46,385 nt of DNA from Actinomycetota bacterium (GCA_023483915.1 JAMDEO010000163.1:1-46385), one strand, 5' to 3'. Positions 1 to 9,645 are shown, counted from the first letter of the stretch. Notes: a model not told the origin generated them from the letters alone. Made by a program: numbers and translations.

Positions 1-1
1 G

Positions 2-106
2 GACTCGAACGCGCTCTCGCCGTGGGTGGGATTCGCGGTCTTCTGCGGCTACGCCGCGGTGGTAATGGCCATTGCCGCCTTGCTGATGAGCCGCCGCGAC
101 ACTTAA
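2..106 (+). CDS. C-terminal end of a membrane protein, probably an ABC-2 type transporter permease (truncated by window start)
   Basis: Open frame from base 2 reads DSNALSPWVGFAVFCGYAAVVMAIAALLMSRRDT-stop: one hydrophobic helix followed by the RRD tail typical of ABC-2 permeases. Not in the ORF track because it has no start. Confidence 0.5.
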   Translation, partial: DSNALSPWVGFAVFCGYAAVVMAIAALLMSRRDT

Positions 107-187
107 GCCCGCGGATGACAGTGGGCAGTGCGTTTCAGTCCCTGGAACCAGAAACCGGACCGTGCCGGCAAGAAATGAGGAGTGCTT

Positions 188-1159
188 ATGAAAGCGATAG
201 TCTATACACAGTACGGCCCGCCAGAAGTCCTGCGTCTCGCTGAAGTGGAAAAACCGGTTCCCCGGGACAATGAAGTGTTGATACGAGTACATGCGACCAC
301 GGTATCGGCGGCAGACTTCCGGTGCAGGAGCTTCACGGTGCCCCTCTCGTTCTGGATCCCCGCCCGTCTGTCCCTCGGCATTCTGAAACCCCGACGTCCG
401 ATCCTCGGCGGCGAGCTCGCTGGGGAGGTCGAGGAGACGGGCAAGGACGTGACCAGATTCAAGAAGGGCGACCAGGTTTTCGCGGCGACCATCATGGGAC
501 CCGGCGCCTATGCCGAGTACACCTGCCTCCCCGAGACCGGCGTAATCGCCCCAAAGCCGACCAACATGACCTACGAAGAGGCCGCTGCCGTCCCGATCGG
601 GGCGCGCGCGGCCCTCCATTTTCTACGAAAAGGGAGCATCGAGAACGGGCAGAAGGTCCTCGTTTACGGAGCCTCGGGCAGCGTCGGTACCTTCGCCGTC
701 CAGCTCGCCAAATACTACGGAGCGGAAGTGACCGGCGTATGTAGCGGTTCGAATCTCGAACTGGTGAAATCCCTTGGTGCCGATGCGGTTATCGACTACA
801 CAAAAGAGGACTTCGCTGCCGAAGGTAAAATCTACGATGTCATTTTTGTGGCGGTGGACAAGGGCTCCTTTAGTGACTGTATGAGGGCGCTAAAAGCGAA
901 AGGTATCTACCTGAACGTCACCACGCCGGTTCGCACCCTTCGCATGCGGTGGGCGGCTCTGACCAGCGGGAGAAAGATCTTTACCGGTGAACACCCGAGC
1001 GAAAAAGCCGACGATCTTGTCTTTCTAAAAGGCCTGATCGAACAGGGGGCGCTGCGTTCAGCTATAGACCGGCGCTACCCGCTCGACCAGATCGCTGAAG
1101 CTCACCGCTGCGTCGACCAGGGACACAAGAAGGGAAACGTAGTCATAACGATCGAGTGA
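188..1159 (+). CDS. NAD(P)-dependent alcohol dehydrogenase / quinone oxidoreductase-like medium-chain dehydrogenase
   Basis: [26 protein letters not shown]-terminus, [24 protein letters not shown], and nucleotide-binding [30 protein letters not shown]. Confidence 0.93.
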   Translation: MKAIVYTQYGPPEVLRLAEVEKPVPRDNEVLIRVHATTVSAADFRCRSFTVPLSFWIPARLSLGILKPRRPILGGELAGEVEETGKDVTRFKKGDQVFAATIMGPGAYAEYTCLPETGVIAPKPTNMTYEEAAAVPIGARAALHFLRKGSIENGQKVLVYGASGSVGTFAVQLAKYYGAEVTGVCSGSNLELVKSLGADAVIDYTKEDFAAEGKIYDVIFVAVDKGSFSDCMRALKAKGIYLNVTTPVRTLRMRWAALTSGRKIFTGEHPSEKADDLVFLKGLIEQGALRSAIDRRYPLDQIAEAHRCVDQGHKKGNVVITIE

Positions 1160-1699
1160 AAGATTGGAGAAGCGCAAAGCAGAAGGTGCCACCAAGACCT
1201 TTCGTTCGTGAAACATCTCATCCCGAAGGTCGCACGCTCAAATGCTGCCCCTGCCACCTCACAAAGCCGGTCACAAGGGGGGCTGCACTTTTGGGAAGAC
1301 AGCGTGAAATCGGTCTCTTCCCACGATAGGTCGTTGAGGAACCTCTGCCGCCCCCTCTCTCGACTGGAGATTCGCCCTATGCGTCTCCAGCGGCCCGGTC
1401 GTGGTAATGACCAAACGGGTGCCGTTCCTGGACCTGAACCTGAAGAGGAGCTTCGCCGCGACGGCGTCGTACCTGAAGGGCGGCGATTCTGGTCCGATAG
1501 CTGACTATCTCATCAAACGCGTAATCCCAGCACCCATCTGTCTCATAATGAAGAGGCGCGTCGAGAAGCAGATGGAGACGAGATAGTGCCGCGTGATCCA
1601 AGACGCCGATAGCGGCACCGCCCGATGGACGAGCGGGGGCGAGACAAGACCGACCGACCCTTCGGATGGCCAGAACGGCGTGGGGTACATCTATTCCGT

Positions 1700-2761
1700 T
1701 CACGCCGCTCTGCGCTGATACTCGTTGATCAGTCCGCCCAGCCGGCTCGTCCGAACCACATCGCCGCCAGCGCTGTGGGAGGTCAGCTTGGGTTCCGGGG
1801 TTTGAAGCGCCAGCCCCCGATGAGGTCGCTCCTTATTGTAATGCCGGACATACTCTGCGAGGACTCTGTCGAGGTGGCGTTCGCCGAGGACCAGAACGTG
1901 GTCCAAGCATTCTCGCCGCACGGTTCTCACGAACCGCTCGGCGACAGCGTTTGCATTCGGAGCACGTATCGGGGTGCGGACGACGCGTACTCCTTCCGAG
2001 CGGAATACCTCATCGAATGGCCCCGAATACTTGGCGTCACGGTCATGGATGAGAAAGTGAGTTTCGGACAAGTGACCCTCGATCGCCAGGTTGCGAGCCT
2101 GCTGAGTAACCCAACATGAGTTCGGATGGGCGGTGACCCCGGCCAGGTGCACCTTGCGCGTGGAGAGTTCGAGGAAGGAGAGAACATAGGCCGTCTTCAG
2201 CCAGACCGTCTCCACGCAGAAGAAATCGCAGGCGATGATACCGGCGGCCTGTGCAGCCAAAAATTCCTTCCATGAGGGTCCATCTCGGCGAGGGGCAGGC
2301 CGTAGGCCATGGCTGCGAAGCAGCGTGCGGATGGCGCTGGCGGAGACAGAAACACCCAGCTTTTTCAGCTCTCCTTGGATGCGTGGGTAGCCCCAACGTG
2401 GGTTCTCCTTGGCCAGCCGCAGAACCAGACCCGCCACCTCCTCCGAGATTCTCGGTCGCCCCGGTCGTCGCCTCTCTTGGTAAGTCCACTTACGTCTTAC
2501 AAGCTCCCGATGCCAGCGCAGCACCGTGCGCGGGGATACTGGGAAGCAGCGCCACAGTTCTCGTGGCAAGAGCCGGCTTGCTGCCACAAACAGGATCCGA
2601 TCCCGCCGTTTGAGCCGCAGGCGGCGACCTCTCGAAAGCACGCACAACTGATGACGCAAGACCAGGATCTCAACATCGCGAGCAACGTCAGCACGATCGC
2701 CACCTGCGGTCAGCAGACGCAGAAGCCGGCGCACGACGAAGTAGACAAGCGACAGCAGCAT
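1700..2761 (-). mobile_element. Transposase with rve integrase core (DDE), IS3/IS481-like
   Basis: 353 aa; HTH region RPRISEEVAGLVLRLAKENPRWGYPRIQGELKKLG; catalytic core IIACDFFCVETVWLKTAYVLSFLELSTRKVHLAG, FLIHDRDAKYSGPFDEVF, RAPNANAVAERFVRTVRRECLDHVLVLGERHLDRVLAEYVRHYNKERPHRGL. Inverted repeats were not resolved, so element ends are unknown. Confidence 0.9.
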
Positions 2762-3234
2762 TCAACGACGACTTCAAGATCAGCCAGAAGTGCACCTTCT
2801 GCGCCCACCTCCTCGACCAGGGCTGGACGCAGACCCGCTGCTCCGAAGCCTGTCCAACGGGCGCCATCGCCTTCGGGGATCAGAAGGAACTCGCCGACCT
2901 CATCACAAAGGCCGAGCCATTGCGCCCGGGGCTCAAGGTCGCCCCGCGTGTCTATTACATCGGCCTGCCGAAGACGTTTATCGGCGCCACAGTTTACGAC
3001 CCGTCGGCCGACGAAGTTGTCCAGGGAGCGGCGGTCACTCTCCAGCGGGCCGGCTTTTCGGTGGTTGTCACCGTGACTGACGAGTTCGGCGACTTCTTGG
3101 TGGACGACCTCGAGCAGGGTGTGTATGACGTGACCATCCGTAAAGACGGCTATGACACCATCCGGCTTGCCGGCGTAACGGTGGACAAAGATTTGAATCT
3201 CAGCGACCTCGCCATGACCTCGGGGAGGCGGTGA
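2762..3234 (+). pseudogene. 5'-truncated 4Fe-4S (beta) subunit of a DMSO-reductase-family enzyme, resembling pyrogallol/phloroglucinol transhydroxylase small subunit (ferredoxin part plus C-terminal carboxypeptidase-regulatory/Ig-like domain)
   Basis: In-frame translation FNDDFKISQKCTFCAHLLDQGWTQTRCSEACPTGAIAFGDQKELADLITKAEPLRPGLKVAPRVYYIGLPKTFIGATVYDPSADEVVQGAAVTLQRAGFSVVVTVTDEFGDFLVDDLEQGVYDVTIRKDGYDTIRLAGVTVDKDLNLSDLAMTSGRR. The N-terminal half with the first cluster-binding motifs is absent; the transposase begins at the break. Confidence 0.75.
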
Positions 3235-3530
3235 AAGTGAGGGCGATCGTCAACTTGATGTCCGGCAATATCTCCAAGGCGACCGGCTGGCGTGCCCGGG
3301 AGGTCCGTGTGGACAAGCCTGGGGCGACGCTGGAGGATGTCTTCCGGCAGGTCATCCTGAGAGATGGTGTCACCAACCTGTTCGAACTGGTATCGGAACA
3401 GCAGGGACTCAAACCGGAGTACGCGCTGTACGTCGGCGGGGAACTGCTTCGTGGCGACTGCAACTGGCGGCGATCGATCATCGGTAGCGAGCAAATTCAT
3501 GTAGCGGATTGGCCGATAATCGACTCGTAA
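3231..3530 (+). CDS. Small MoaD/ThiS (beta-grasp)-like protein
   Basis: GTG start overlapping the previous stop (GTGA). MKVRAIVNLMSGNISKATGWRAREVRVDKPGATLEDVFRQVILRDGVTNLFELVS...ALYVGGELLRGDCNWRRSIIGSEQIHVADWPI has the layout of MoaD-like domains (PxGATLEDVF, then a xxxVGGELLR...I turn), but lacks a terminal GG. Confidence 0.45.
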   Translation: MKVRAIVNLMSGNISKATGWRAREVRVDKPGATLEDVFRQVILRDGVTNLFELVSEQQGLKPEYALYVGGELLRGDCNWRRSIIGSEQIHVADWPIIDS

Positions 3531-3838
3531 CGTGCTTTCCCACGGACCTCGAGAGAGAAGGACAACGGGCGATGGACACGAGCGTATTGGAGGCGCCAAG
3601 ACAAGGCTTGTTCGTGCGAATGCCCCGTGGCACCCGGTAGTAGATTCTATGAGTATGCGTTGAGGTCGACTGTCGCGATGATACGGGCGAGTAAGACCCG
3701 TGCGTGACCGCCCCAAGGCCCCAACGTGTCGTGAAGGTCGGCGGATGATCGGCCCGGGTCCACCCGCAGATGCTCCAGTTCCGCGGTTTCGTTGACGATG
3801 GTTCACTCGCCTTATCCCGCCGCGCAGCCAGTACCCGC

Positions 3839-3867
3839 TTGCCTTCCCGCGGGTGGCTGTCCATAGT
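3839..3867 (+). promoter_or_regulatory. Sigma70-like promoter, likely giving a leaderless mRNA for the first MFS gene
   Basis: TTGCCT (3839-3844) - 17 bp - CATAGT (3862-3867), followed 6 bp later by ATG at 3874. The same arrangement occurs before the paralogue at 8273. Confidence 0.5.
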
Positions 3868-3873
3868 GCACCT

Positions 3874-5088
3874 ATGACCGCAGGCACACGTATGCCAGCA
3901 GCGGGCGAGCCCAGGCTGGGCCTGCCCATATTCCTCGCTCACTTCCAGAGCGGGGTGATGTTCGTCTCACTGGGTCCGCTGCTGGACTCCATCTTGCACG
4001 ATCTGGGCATACCCCTTGCACAAGGGGGGTTGCCGGCGCTGGCTTTCTCTCTGGGATCCACCATTTCCATCGTATTCCTGAATGTCTTTCTCGCGAGAGT
4101 GCCGGTGAAGTGGATCCTCGTCGGGGCGGCCGCGATGGAAGCCGCGGGGCTGGCTGCCTCCGGGCTTCTGACGCAGGGGCTGTGGTCGTTCTGCGTCGCG
4201 TACTTCTTCGTCGGTTTCCCGTGTGTGATCTTGGTTGCCGTGCCCGGTATGTGGGTGAGCGTGCATGTAAGAAAGGCCACCGCCTGGGCGATGAATCTCA
4301 TGATGCTGTCCTCGGTGTCGGGCATGACGATCACGCCATTGGTTCTGGGGTCGCTTCTTAGCTCGGGCGTTACCTGGAGAATGATCTTTGTGGGCGAGGC
4401 TGTCTTCGTCCTTGTGGCAGCCGCGGTTTTCGCTCTTCTTCCTCTCGCCGACATACCGGGAAGAAAGAGCTTGGGTCTGCGCGAGCTCAGGGCGCTCGCC
4501 GGTTTCAGTCCCTGGCTTCTGGCCCTGATCGCCGGGGGTGCTTTCATGTACCTGGGAGCCGAGATGACCCTCATAACCTGGCTACCCAAATTCGAGGTCG
4601 AGGTCTTTGGGGCGGCTGAGACATGGGCCAGCTTCACGGTTACCCTCTACATGGCGGGTCAGATAATCGGGAGGCTGATCTCTATCCCCTTGACCCGCCG
4701 CTATCTGGCGTCATCGCTGTTGTTCGTTTTCTCGATCGTGCTTGCCGTGTTTGTAGGGGCGGTTGCGGCGTCACGCTCTCTGGAGATGTCGCTTGTATTG
4801 GTGTGCGCCGCCGGCCTTGGCTCCGCTGCCAGCTTCTCCCTGATCTCCAGCTACTCCAGCAAGTTCCCCCATTGGCACGCGGGAGTGCTGTTCTCGTCCG
4901 TCGAGTTCACGGGGGGTATCGGAGCCATGGTGTTCCCGTATCTTTTCGGTCCGGTGGCTGCCAGCGTGGGGTTCCGGGCAGCGATGGCGACCGTTGTACT
5001 TCCGGTGGTGGTCGTAGCGTTCATCGCACTCGGTTTCCGCAAGGTGTCGGGAGAAGCACGGTTGCGGACGGCGAGGGGGCCCCTCTAG
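3874..5088 (+). CDS. MFS transporter
   Basis: About 400 aa, 12 hydrophobic segments; internal motif FLNVFLARVPVKWILVGAA; strongly similar to the protein at 8273-9469. Confidence 0.9.
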   Translation: MTAGTRMPAAGEPRLGLPIFLAHFQSGVMFVSLGPLLDSILHDLGIPLAQGGLPALAFSLGSTISIVFLNVFLARVPVKWILVGAAAMEAAGLAASGLLTQGLWSFCVAYFFVGFPCVILVAVPGMWVSVHVRKATAWAMNLMMLSSVSGMTITPLVLGSLLSSGVTWRMIFVGEAVFVLVAAAVFALLPLADIPGRKSLGLRELRALAGFSPWLLALIAGGAFMYLGAEMTLITWLPKFEVEVFGAAETWASFTVTLYMAGQIIGRLISIPLTRRYLASSLLFVFSIVLAVFVGAVAASRSLEMSLVLVCAAGLGSAASFSLISSYSSKFPHWHAGVLFSSVEFTGGIGAMVFPYLFGPVAASVGFRAAMATVVLPVVVVAFIALGFRKVSGEARLRTARGPL

Positions 5089-5105
5089 CGACCTTTCAGG
5101 GCTAA

Positions 5106-5150
5106 GACGGGGCGGAGTAGCGGGGACAGGGTTGGAACCTACGACCTTCA
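5106..5150 (-). other. tRNA 3'-end-like remnant (degenerate T-arm plus acceptor end)
   Basis: Minus strand reads ...CTGAAGGTCGTAGGTTCCAACCCTGTCCCCGCTACTCCG, resembling a T-arm (GTAGG-TTCCAAC-CCTGT) and acceptor 3' strand. No matching 5' acceptor or cloverleaf was found. Confidence 0.25.
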
Positions 5151-5665
5151 GATAGTTAGTGCGATAGTGCCCCGAAAGACCAGGCATTTGCAGGGTTTCT
5201 GGGCCGAAGTTAACGCGAAGTTCACGCACTCGTGGAGACCTTGGCTTCCAAGTGCCAGGTCAACCGTAGCCTGGTCGGTCACGGCATCTGCGCAAGTACT
5301 GATCGAATTAGGAAGGTGTATCCCTGGATCCTGGCCTGCAGGTACGTGACTAGTTCCTTTCTAGTTGTCGACGTGTCCGCGGATTGGGGGTTGTGACGTG
5401 GATACCCACACATGGGACTGCCCACTCTCTGGCCCAGATCGCAGCGGTGCCCGGGCGAGCGGTCCGCTTGACTACCATTACCACGTTAGAGCTCGGCACC
5501 AGACAGGGGAAATCGTTTGCCACCGATCCGAATGGCCTCATCACCCGGGAGGAGATATTTCACAACGCCGACAGCATCCTGGCGGCCGGCCTTTTACCCT
5601 AAGCCCGAGCTTCCTCGGCGCGCTGGCGCCAAACGCAGAGCCGCAGGATAGGGGCGGCGAGCGGT

Positions 5666-6150
5666 CGGCAGGCCTTTGGCGTGAAGTCCGGCGCAAAGAC
5701 CAGTTTGGATTTGGAATTCGACTTGGCCCAATGTTTTTCCGAGGGTCTCGCCGTGGTCTGAAACGCCGATGGTTGGTACTTCATCGACATGACCGCCGCC
5801 ACGATACTGGTGCCTTTCAGCGGCGCTTTAGGCTTCTCCAGTGGCCAGGCCACGGTCCTCGACGCTGAGGGCAGAACAGGGCAAGTCGACAAGAACGGCA
5901 ACCGGGTGCCGTAAGTGGGAGTGGAGGGGCCGGATGGCTTGCGTCTTTCCATCTCCAGACGCTTCTCCGAAGGCCTCGCGGCGGCGTACACCATTGAGGG
6001 AATCGACGGCGTGCAGGCCGGGCTCGAGGGCTACGTCGATGTGTCTGGTGCCTTGGTCATCGAACCCCAGTTCAATCGGGCCGGCAACTTCTCTTAGGGC
6101 GGCCTGGCCGCGGCAGGGATAGGGGAGAACGAAGATGTCGTGAAGTACGA
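5666..6150 (+). pseudogene. WG-repeat protein remnant with three in-frame stops
   Basis: Single frame: VKSGAKTSLDLEFDLAQCFSEGLAVV*NADGWYFIDMTAATILVPFSGALGFSSGQATVLDAEGRTGQVDKNGNRVP*VGVEGPDGLRLSISRRFSEGLAAAYTIEGIDGVQAGLEGYVDVSGALVIEPQFNRAGNFS*GGLAAAG. FSEGLA...GYVD.SG.LVIEPQFN.AG.FS is the WG-repeat signature. Confidence 0.7.
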
Positions 6151-6589
6151 CTGCATCGACAGGACGGTGCCTGGGTTGTCCACCATCGACATCGCTTCGA
6201 TTGACCCAGAGTCGAGTCGGCCTATACTCGAGCCATGCAGGGGAGGGTCAATCTACTCCAGGTCGCTCAACGGCTGCTCGATAGGAGCCTCGCACAAGTC
6301 CGCACCCACGCCGAGCCGTAGTGATACGGGCCGGCCAGGATTCGTAGGTCGAGATAGACGCTAGGCGTGCGAACGACGTGATGGAGCAGGGCAAATGTGG
6401 GTGTTAGTCCTTTTGGTCGTAGGGATAACCTTCTGCGCGGAAATCGTCATCGGTGTCGCGCGCCGCGCGGTCGGGTCTTCGCGTCTTTCGGGCGAGTTCG
6501 GGGGCAACTCGGGGGCAAACTCTACGGCAGCAGACGCGAGAGCGGGCTAACATGGCGAGAGTGGATACCGGCAGGCAGAACGGAGTCGC

Positions 6590-7102
6590 GTGAGCCCAGT
6601 TATCTTGCGTCCGCTTGAGTCGTCCGACCTCCCCGCTGTGGCCAAGTTGTTCGACGCCACACTGGGCTCCGGTTTCTGGAGTCTCGATGCCGGATCCCAT
6701 GAGTACTGTCAGCTTGCCGTGGTCGACGGCGTCCTCACCGGTGCCGGCGCAGCTGCCGTATTTGGTCGTCTTGACGAAGCCCCTGATCTTCGGGGTCCCG
6801 TAGGACTTGTACGCCTGGTGGCCGTACACGAGAGGGCAAGGCGGAAGGGCGTGGCAACGCGGCTGGTTGAGTCTTTGAGTCAACTGTGCCTGAACGCAGG
6901 CGCGTCTTCACTCGCGTCTTTCGCTTGGGTGCGCGGTGACTCTGGAATCTGTGCCCTCGCCGGAGTACTCACGAGTCTCGGATTCCAGAGGCTGCGGCGT
7001 CTCGACTCGTTCTATGCAGGGGAAGGTGACACTCCATGCCCGGCGTGCCAACGCGCCCCTTGTGAGTGCCCAGCAGACCTCTACATACGGGAATATTTCT
7101 GA
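6590..7102 (+). CDS. GNAT family N-acetyltransferase with Cys-rich C-terminus
   Basis: VILRPLESSDLPAVAKLF...GLVRLVAVHERARRKGVATRLVESLSQLC...LTSLGFQRLRRLDSFY; C-terminal CPACQRAPCEC. Confidence 0.8.
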   Translation: MSPVILRPLESSDLPAVAKLFDATLGSGFWSLDAGSHEYCQLAVVDGVLTGAGAAAVFGRLDEAPDLRGPVGLVRLVAVHERARRKGVATRLVESLSQLCLNAGASSLASFAWVRGDSGICALAGVLTSLGFQRLRRLDSFYAGEGDTPCPACQRAPCECPADLYIREYF

Positions 7103-7438
7103 GCCAGACCGCCGCAGCCGCCTACTTGTAGCCGCGCTGGCGGTACCGGGGGTTACGAATCCCCCCCTTCTCCGTCACAGAGGGTCTCAGTGCCGCGCGC
7201 GGACAGAGTCCCGCGAGTATCGGGATGTACGCGATGTGCTTCCGCTGTGTCTCGCGGACGGACGGGGCTCTTCTCTATTGAATCCTGGCCGGCTGGCCAG
7301 CTAGAAGACTGCCCATGAGGCTGATTCGTTGCTTAGCTGAGGGCCTCAGAGTAGGGGCATGGCAGCAGGCCGCGTCGGCGCAGGGCGCAGGCTGCCTTGG
7401 ATCGCGGTCTGCGTGTCAATCAACTGGGGGAGGACGAA

Positions 7439-8167
7439 ATGTCTGCCGGCATCACCGATTACGAGGGGCAGGACAGAGGTATCGCGAGAATCGCGGGCGC
7501 ACTGTTCATAATCGCGACGGCCGCAAGTTTGTTGAGCACGGTCTTCTTGAAATCAGCCGGCAGTTCGGACTATCTAAGCGGCGTCGCCGCGAATGGAGGG
7601 CAGGTGGCGCTAGGCGTCCTAATCCGCTTTATTGCCGCGTTCGCGTCTGCCGCCATCGCCATTTCGCTTTATCCCGTTCTCAGAAGGTACCGCAAAGGTC
7701 TGGCTCTCGGCGCGGTCGGTTTCAGGGTGATCGAGGCGACGTTCTATGTGCTTGGCGCAATCAGCGTCCTGCTGCTCCTCACGCTAAGCCAGGAATTCGT
7801 GAAGACCGGGGCTGCAGATCCGGGGTATTTCAATACGTCAGGGACACTCCTGAAGGCCCTCGACGATTGGTCTGGACTCGCAGGAGTATTCGCCTTCTAC
7901 GTGGGCGGCCTGCTGTACTACTGCGTCTTCTATCAAACACGGCTCGTTTCTCGATGGTTGTCGGCTTGGGGTGTTGTCGGAGTCACCCTGGGCACCGTTG
8001 CGGCCTTGTTGATCCTTTTCGGCGCTACCGGCTCGATGTCGACGGTCCAGATCGTTCTGAATATCCCGATCGGCATCAACGAGATAGTTCTAGCGGTGTG
8101 GCTGATCGTCAAAGGGTTCCGCCCGTCGGCGGTCCCAGCCCCGACGGGCTCTTCCGTGGCTGTGTGA
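7439..8167 (+). CDS. DUF4386-like membrane protein
   Basis: RGIARIAGALFIIATAASLLSTVFL...IRFIAAFASAAIAISLYPVLRRY...LGAVGFRVIEATFYVLGAISVLLLL...FYVGGLLYYCVFYQTRLVSRWLSAWGVVG. Confidence 0.75.
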   Translation: MSAGITDYEGQDRGIARIAGALFIIATAASLLSTVFLKSAGSSDYLSGVAANGGQVALGVLIRFIAAFASAAIAISLYPVLRRYRKGLALGAVGFRVIEATFYVLGAISVLLLLTLSQEFVKTGAADPGYFNTSGTLLKALDDWSGLAGVFAFYVGGLLYYCVFYQTRLVSRWLSAWGVVGVTLGTVAALLILFGATGSMSTVQIVLNIPIGINEIVLAVWLIVKGFRPSAVPAPTGSSVAV

Positions 8168-8236
8168 GCGGGAGTCCGGCCTGCCGAGATGGCACCGGAC
8201 AGTGGAGGCTAAGAAGCGCGCCGCTCGTGGCCCCCC

Positions 8237-8266
8237 TTGCTTTCCCGGCCGTGGCTGTTCCATAGT
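8237..8266 (+). promoter_or_regulatory. Sigma70-like promoter, likely leaderless, for the second MFS gene
   Basis: TTGCTT (8237-8242) - 18 bp - CATAGT (8261-8266), 6 bp before ATG 8273; near-identical block TTGCyTTCCCGssCGTGGCTGTtCCATAGTG upstream of both MFS genes. Confidence 0.5.
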
Positions 8267-8272
8267 GGCCGC

Positions 8273-9469
8273 ATGGCTACGCATGCATTCCAGCGCTCCT
8301 CGCGCCTGCCGCTGTACCTGACCCAAGCCCTTAGTGGGGTAGCGTATGTGACGCTCGGGCCGCTGCTCGATTCGATTCTCCGCGACCTCGGCATCCCGCT
8401 GGCGCACGGAGGCCTTCTCCCCCTCTCCTTCTTTCTCGGCCAGGTGGTTGCGCTCGTCGCGTTCAACGTCCTTCTGGCCCGCGTTCCCGTCAAGTGGTGT
8501 TTGGTGGGCGCGGCCGTGCTGCAGGCGGCGGGGCTGGGAGCCGCGGGTCTTCTGGCTCGAGGATTCTGGTCGTTCATCCTGCCCTACTTCGTGGCCGGGT
8601 GTGCAGAGGTCCTCCTAGCAGCGGTGCCCGGGATATGGATCAGCAGCCATGTCAAGGAGGGCACGGCAAGGGCCATCACGCTCATGATGATGTCGTCGGT
8701 CGCCACCATGACCCTGACGCCCGTGGTACTCGGCGTGCTGCTCAACGCAGGCGCGGGCTGGCGCACGATCCTGGCGGGGGAGGCGGGCCTCAGCCTGCTT
8801 TTGGGCATGGTCTTGGTGCTCCTCCCATTGGTCGACATCCAAGAACGCGAGAATCTGCGGTTGCGACAGGTGCGGACCGTCGCAGCGTTCAACCCTCGCC
8901 TTCTCGCCGCCATCGCAGGGGCCGCCTTCCTCTACATCGGCGGCGAAATGACCCTTGGCGTCTGGCTACCAAAGTTCGAGCTCGACACGTTCGGGGCGAG
9001 CCCAGCTTGGGCCGGATTGGCCGTGACGTTCTACTTCGTGGGTCAGATAGTGGGGCGGGTGGTGATCGTGCCCTTCACCGGCCGTCTTCTGACCTCGTGG
9101 CTGCTGTTCGTCTCGACCGGGATGATGGCTGTGTTCGCGATCGGCATAAGCCTGGCGCCTAGCCTGGCGATATCCCTGGCCCTCACTTTCGGCGCCGGCC
9201 TGGGATCTTCCGCCGCCTTTTCCTTAATCGGCTCCTACGCCGGCAAGTTCCCCTACTGGTACGGGGGCGTGGTGTATTCGGCTTTCCAGTTCTCCGCCGG
9301 CATAGGAGGGATGGTGTTCCCTTATCTCACCGGCCCGGTGGCTGCTTCCCTAGGTTTCCGAGTCGCGATCGGGTTCGCCGCGCTGCCCATGTTGATCGTG
9401 GCCTTGCTGGCCTTCCGCCTACGGGAGGCCGCCGGGGAAGCCAGGCGACTGGTGGCCAAGCCGGGGTGA
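8273..9469 (+). CDS. MFS transporter, paralogue of 3874-5088
   Basis: VTLGPLLDSILRDLGIPLAHGGLLPLSFFLG vs VSLGPLLDSILHDLGIPLAQGGLPALAFSLG in the paralogue; co-linear throughout (e.g. GGMVFPYLTGPVAASLGFRVA vs GAMVFPYLFGPVAASVGFRAA). Confidence 0.9.
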   Translation: MATHAFQRSSRLPLYLTQALSGVAYVTLGPLLDSILRDLGIPLAHGGLLPLSFFLGQVVALVAFNVLLARVPVKWCLVGAAVLQAAGLGAAGLLARGFWSFILPYFVAGCAEVLLAAVPGIWISSHVKEGTARAITLMMMSSVATMTLTPVVLGVLLNAGAGWRTILAGEAGLSLLLGMVLVLLPLVDIQERENLRLRQVRTVAAFNPRLLAAIAGAAFLYIGGEMTLGVWLPKFELDTFGASPAWAGLAVTFYFVGQIVGRVVIVPFTGRLLTSWLLFVSTGMMAVFAIGISLAPSLAISLALTFGAGLGSSAAFSLIGSYAGKFPYWYGGVVYSAFQFSAGIGGMVFPYLTGPVAASLGFRVAIGFAALPMLIVALLAFRLREAAGEARRLVAKPG

Positions 9470-9645
9470 GAGCGCAGGGGGTTCGGCCCCGTTACTCCGC
9501 AGGCTTGAACAAAGCCCTTCCACCATCAAAGTAGACCCATCGGCACGCCCCCGGCTACCGGAAATATGACTGCCGATAGGGCTAGTACGGAAGCCGGTGC
9601 GCGAGATCAAAGCGATGTCTCGCGGTCGCCCACGTGGTGACTCAA

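Noticed and set aside
1208-1586. Short ORFs between the dehydrogenase and the transposase
   Set aside because: No recognisable motif, poor start contexts and mutual overlap; probably non-coding or decayed.
3150-3929. 259-aa minus-strand ORF
   Set aside because: Antisense to the transhydroxylase remnant and MoaD-like gene; no domain.
5230-5390. Possible tyrosine-recombinase C-terminal fragment (QVNRSLVGHGICASTDRIRKVYPWIL)
   Set aside because: Only a vague LxGHxxxxxTDR resemblance, no catalytic residues resolved, and located on the wrong side of the tRNA-like remnant for a simple integration model.
7315-8265. 316-aa plus-strand ORF overlapping the DUF4386 gene
   Set aside because: Arg/Ser-rich out-of-frame reading of the DUF4386 gene, which has clear TM helices in the other frame.
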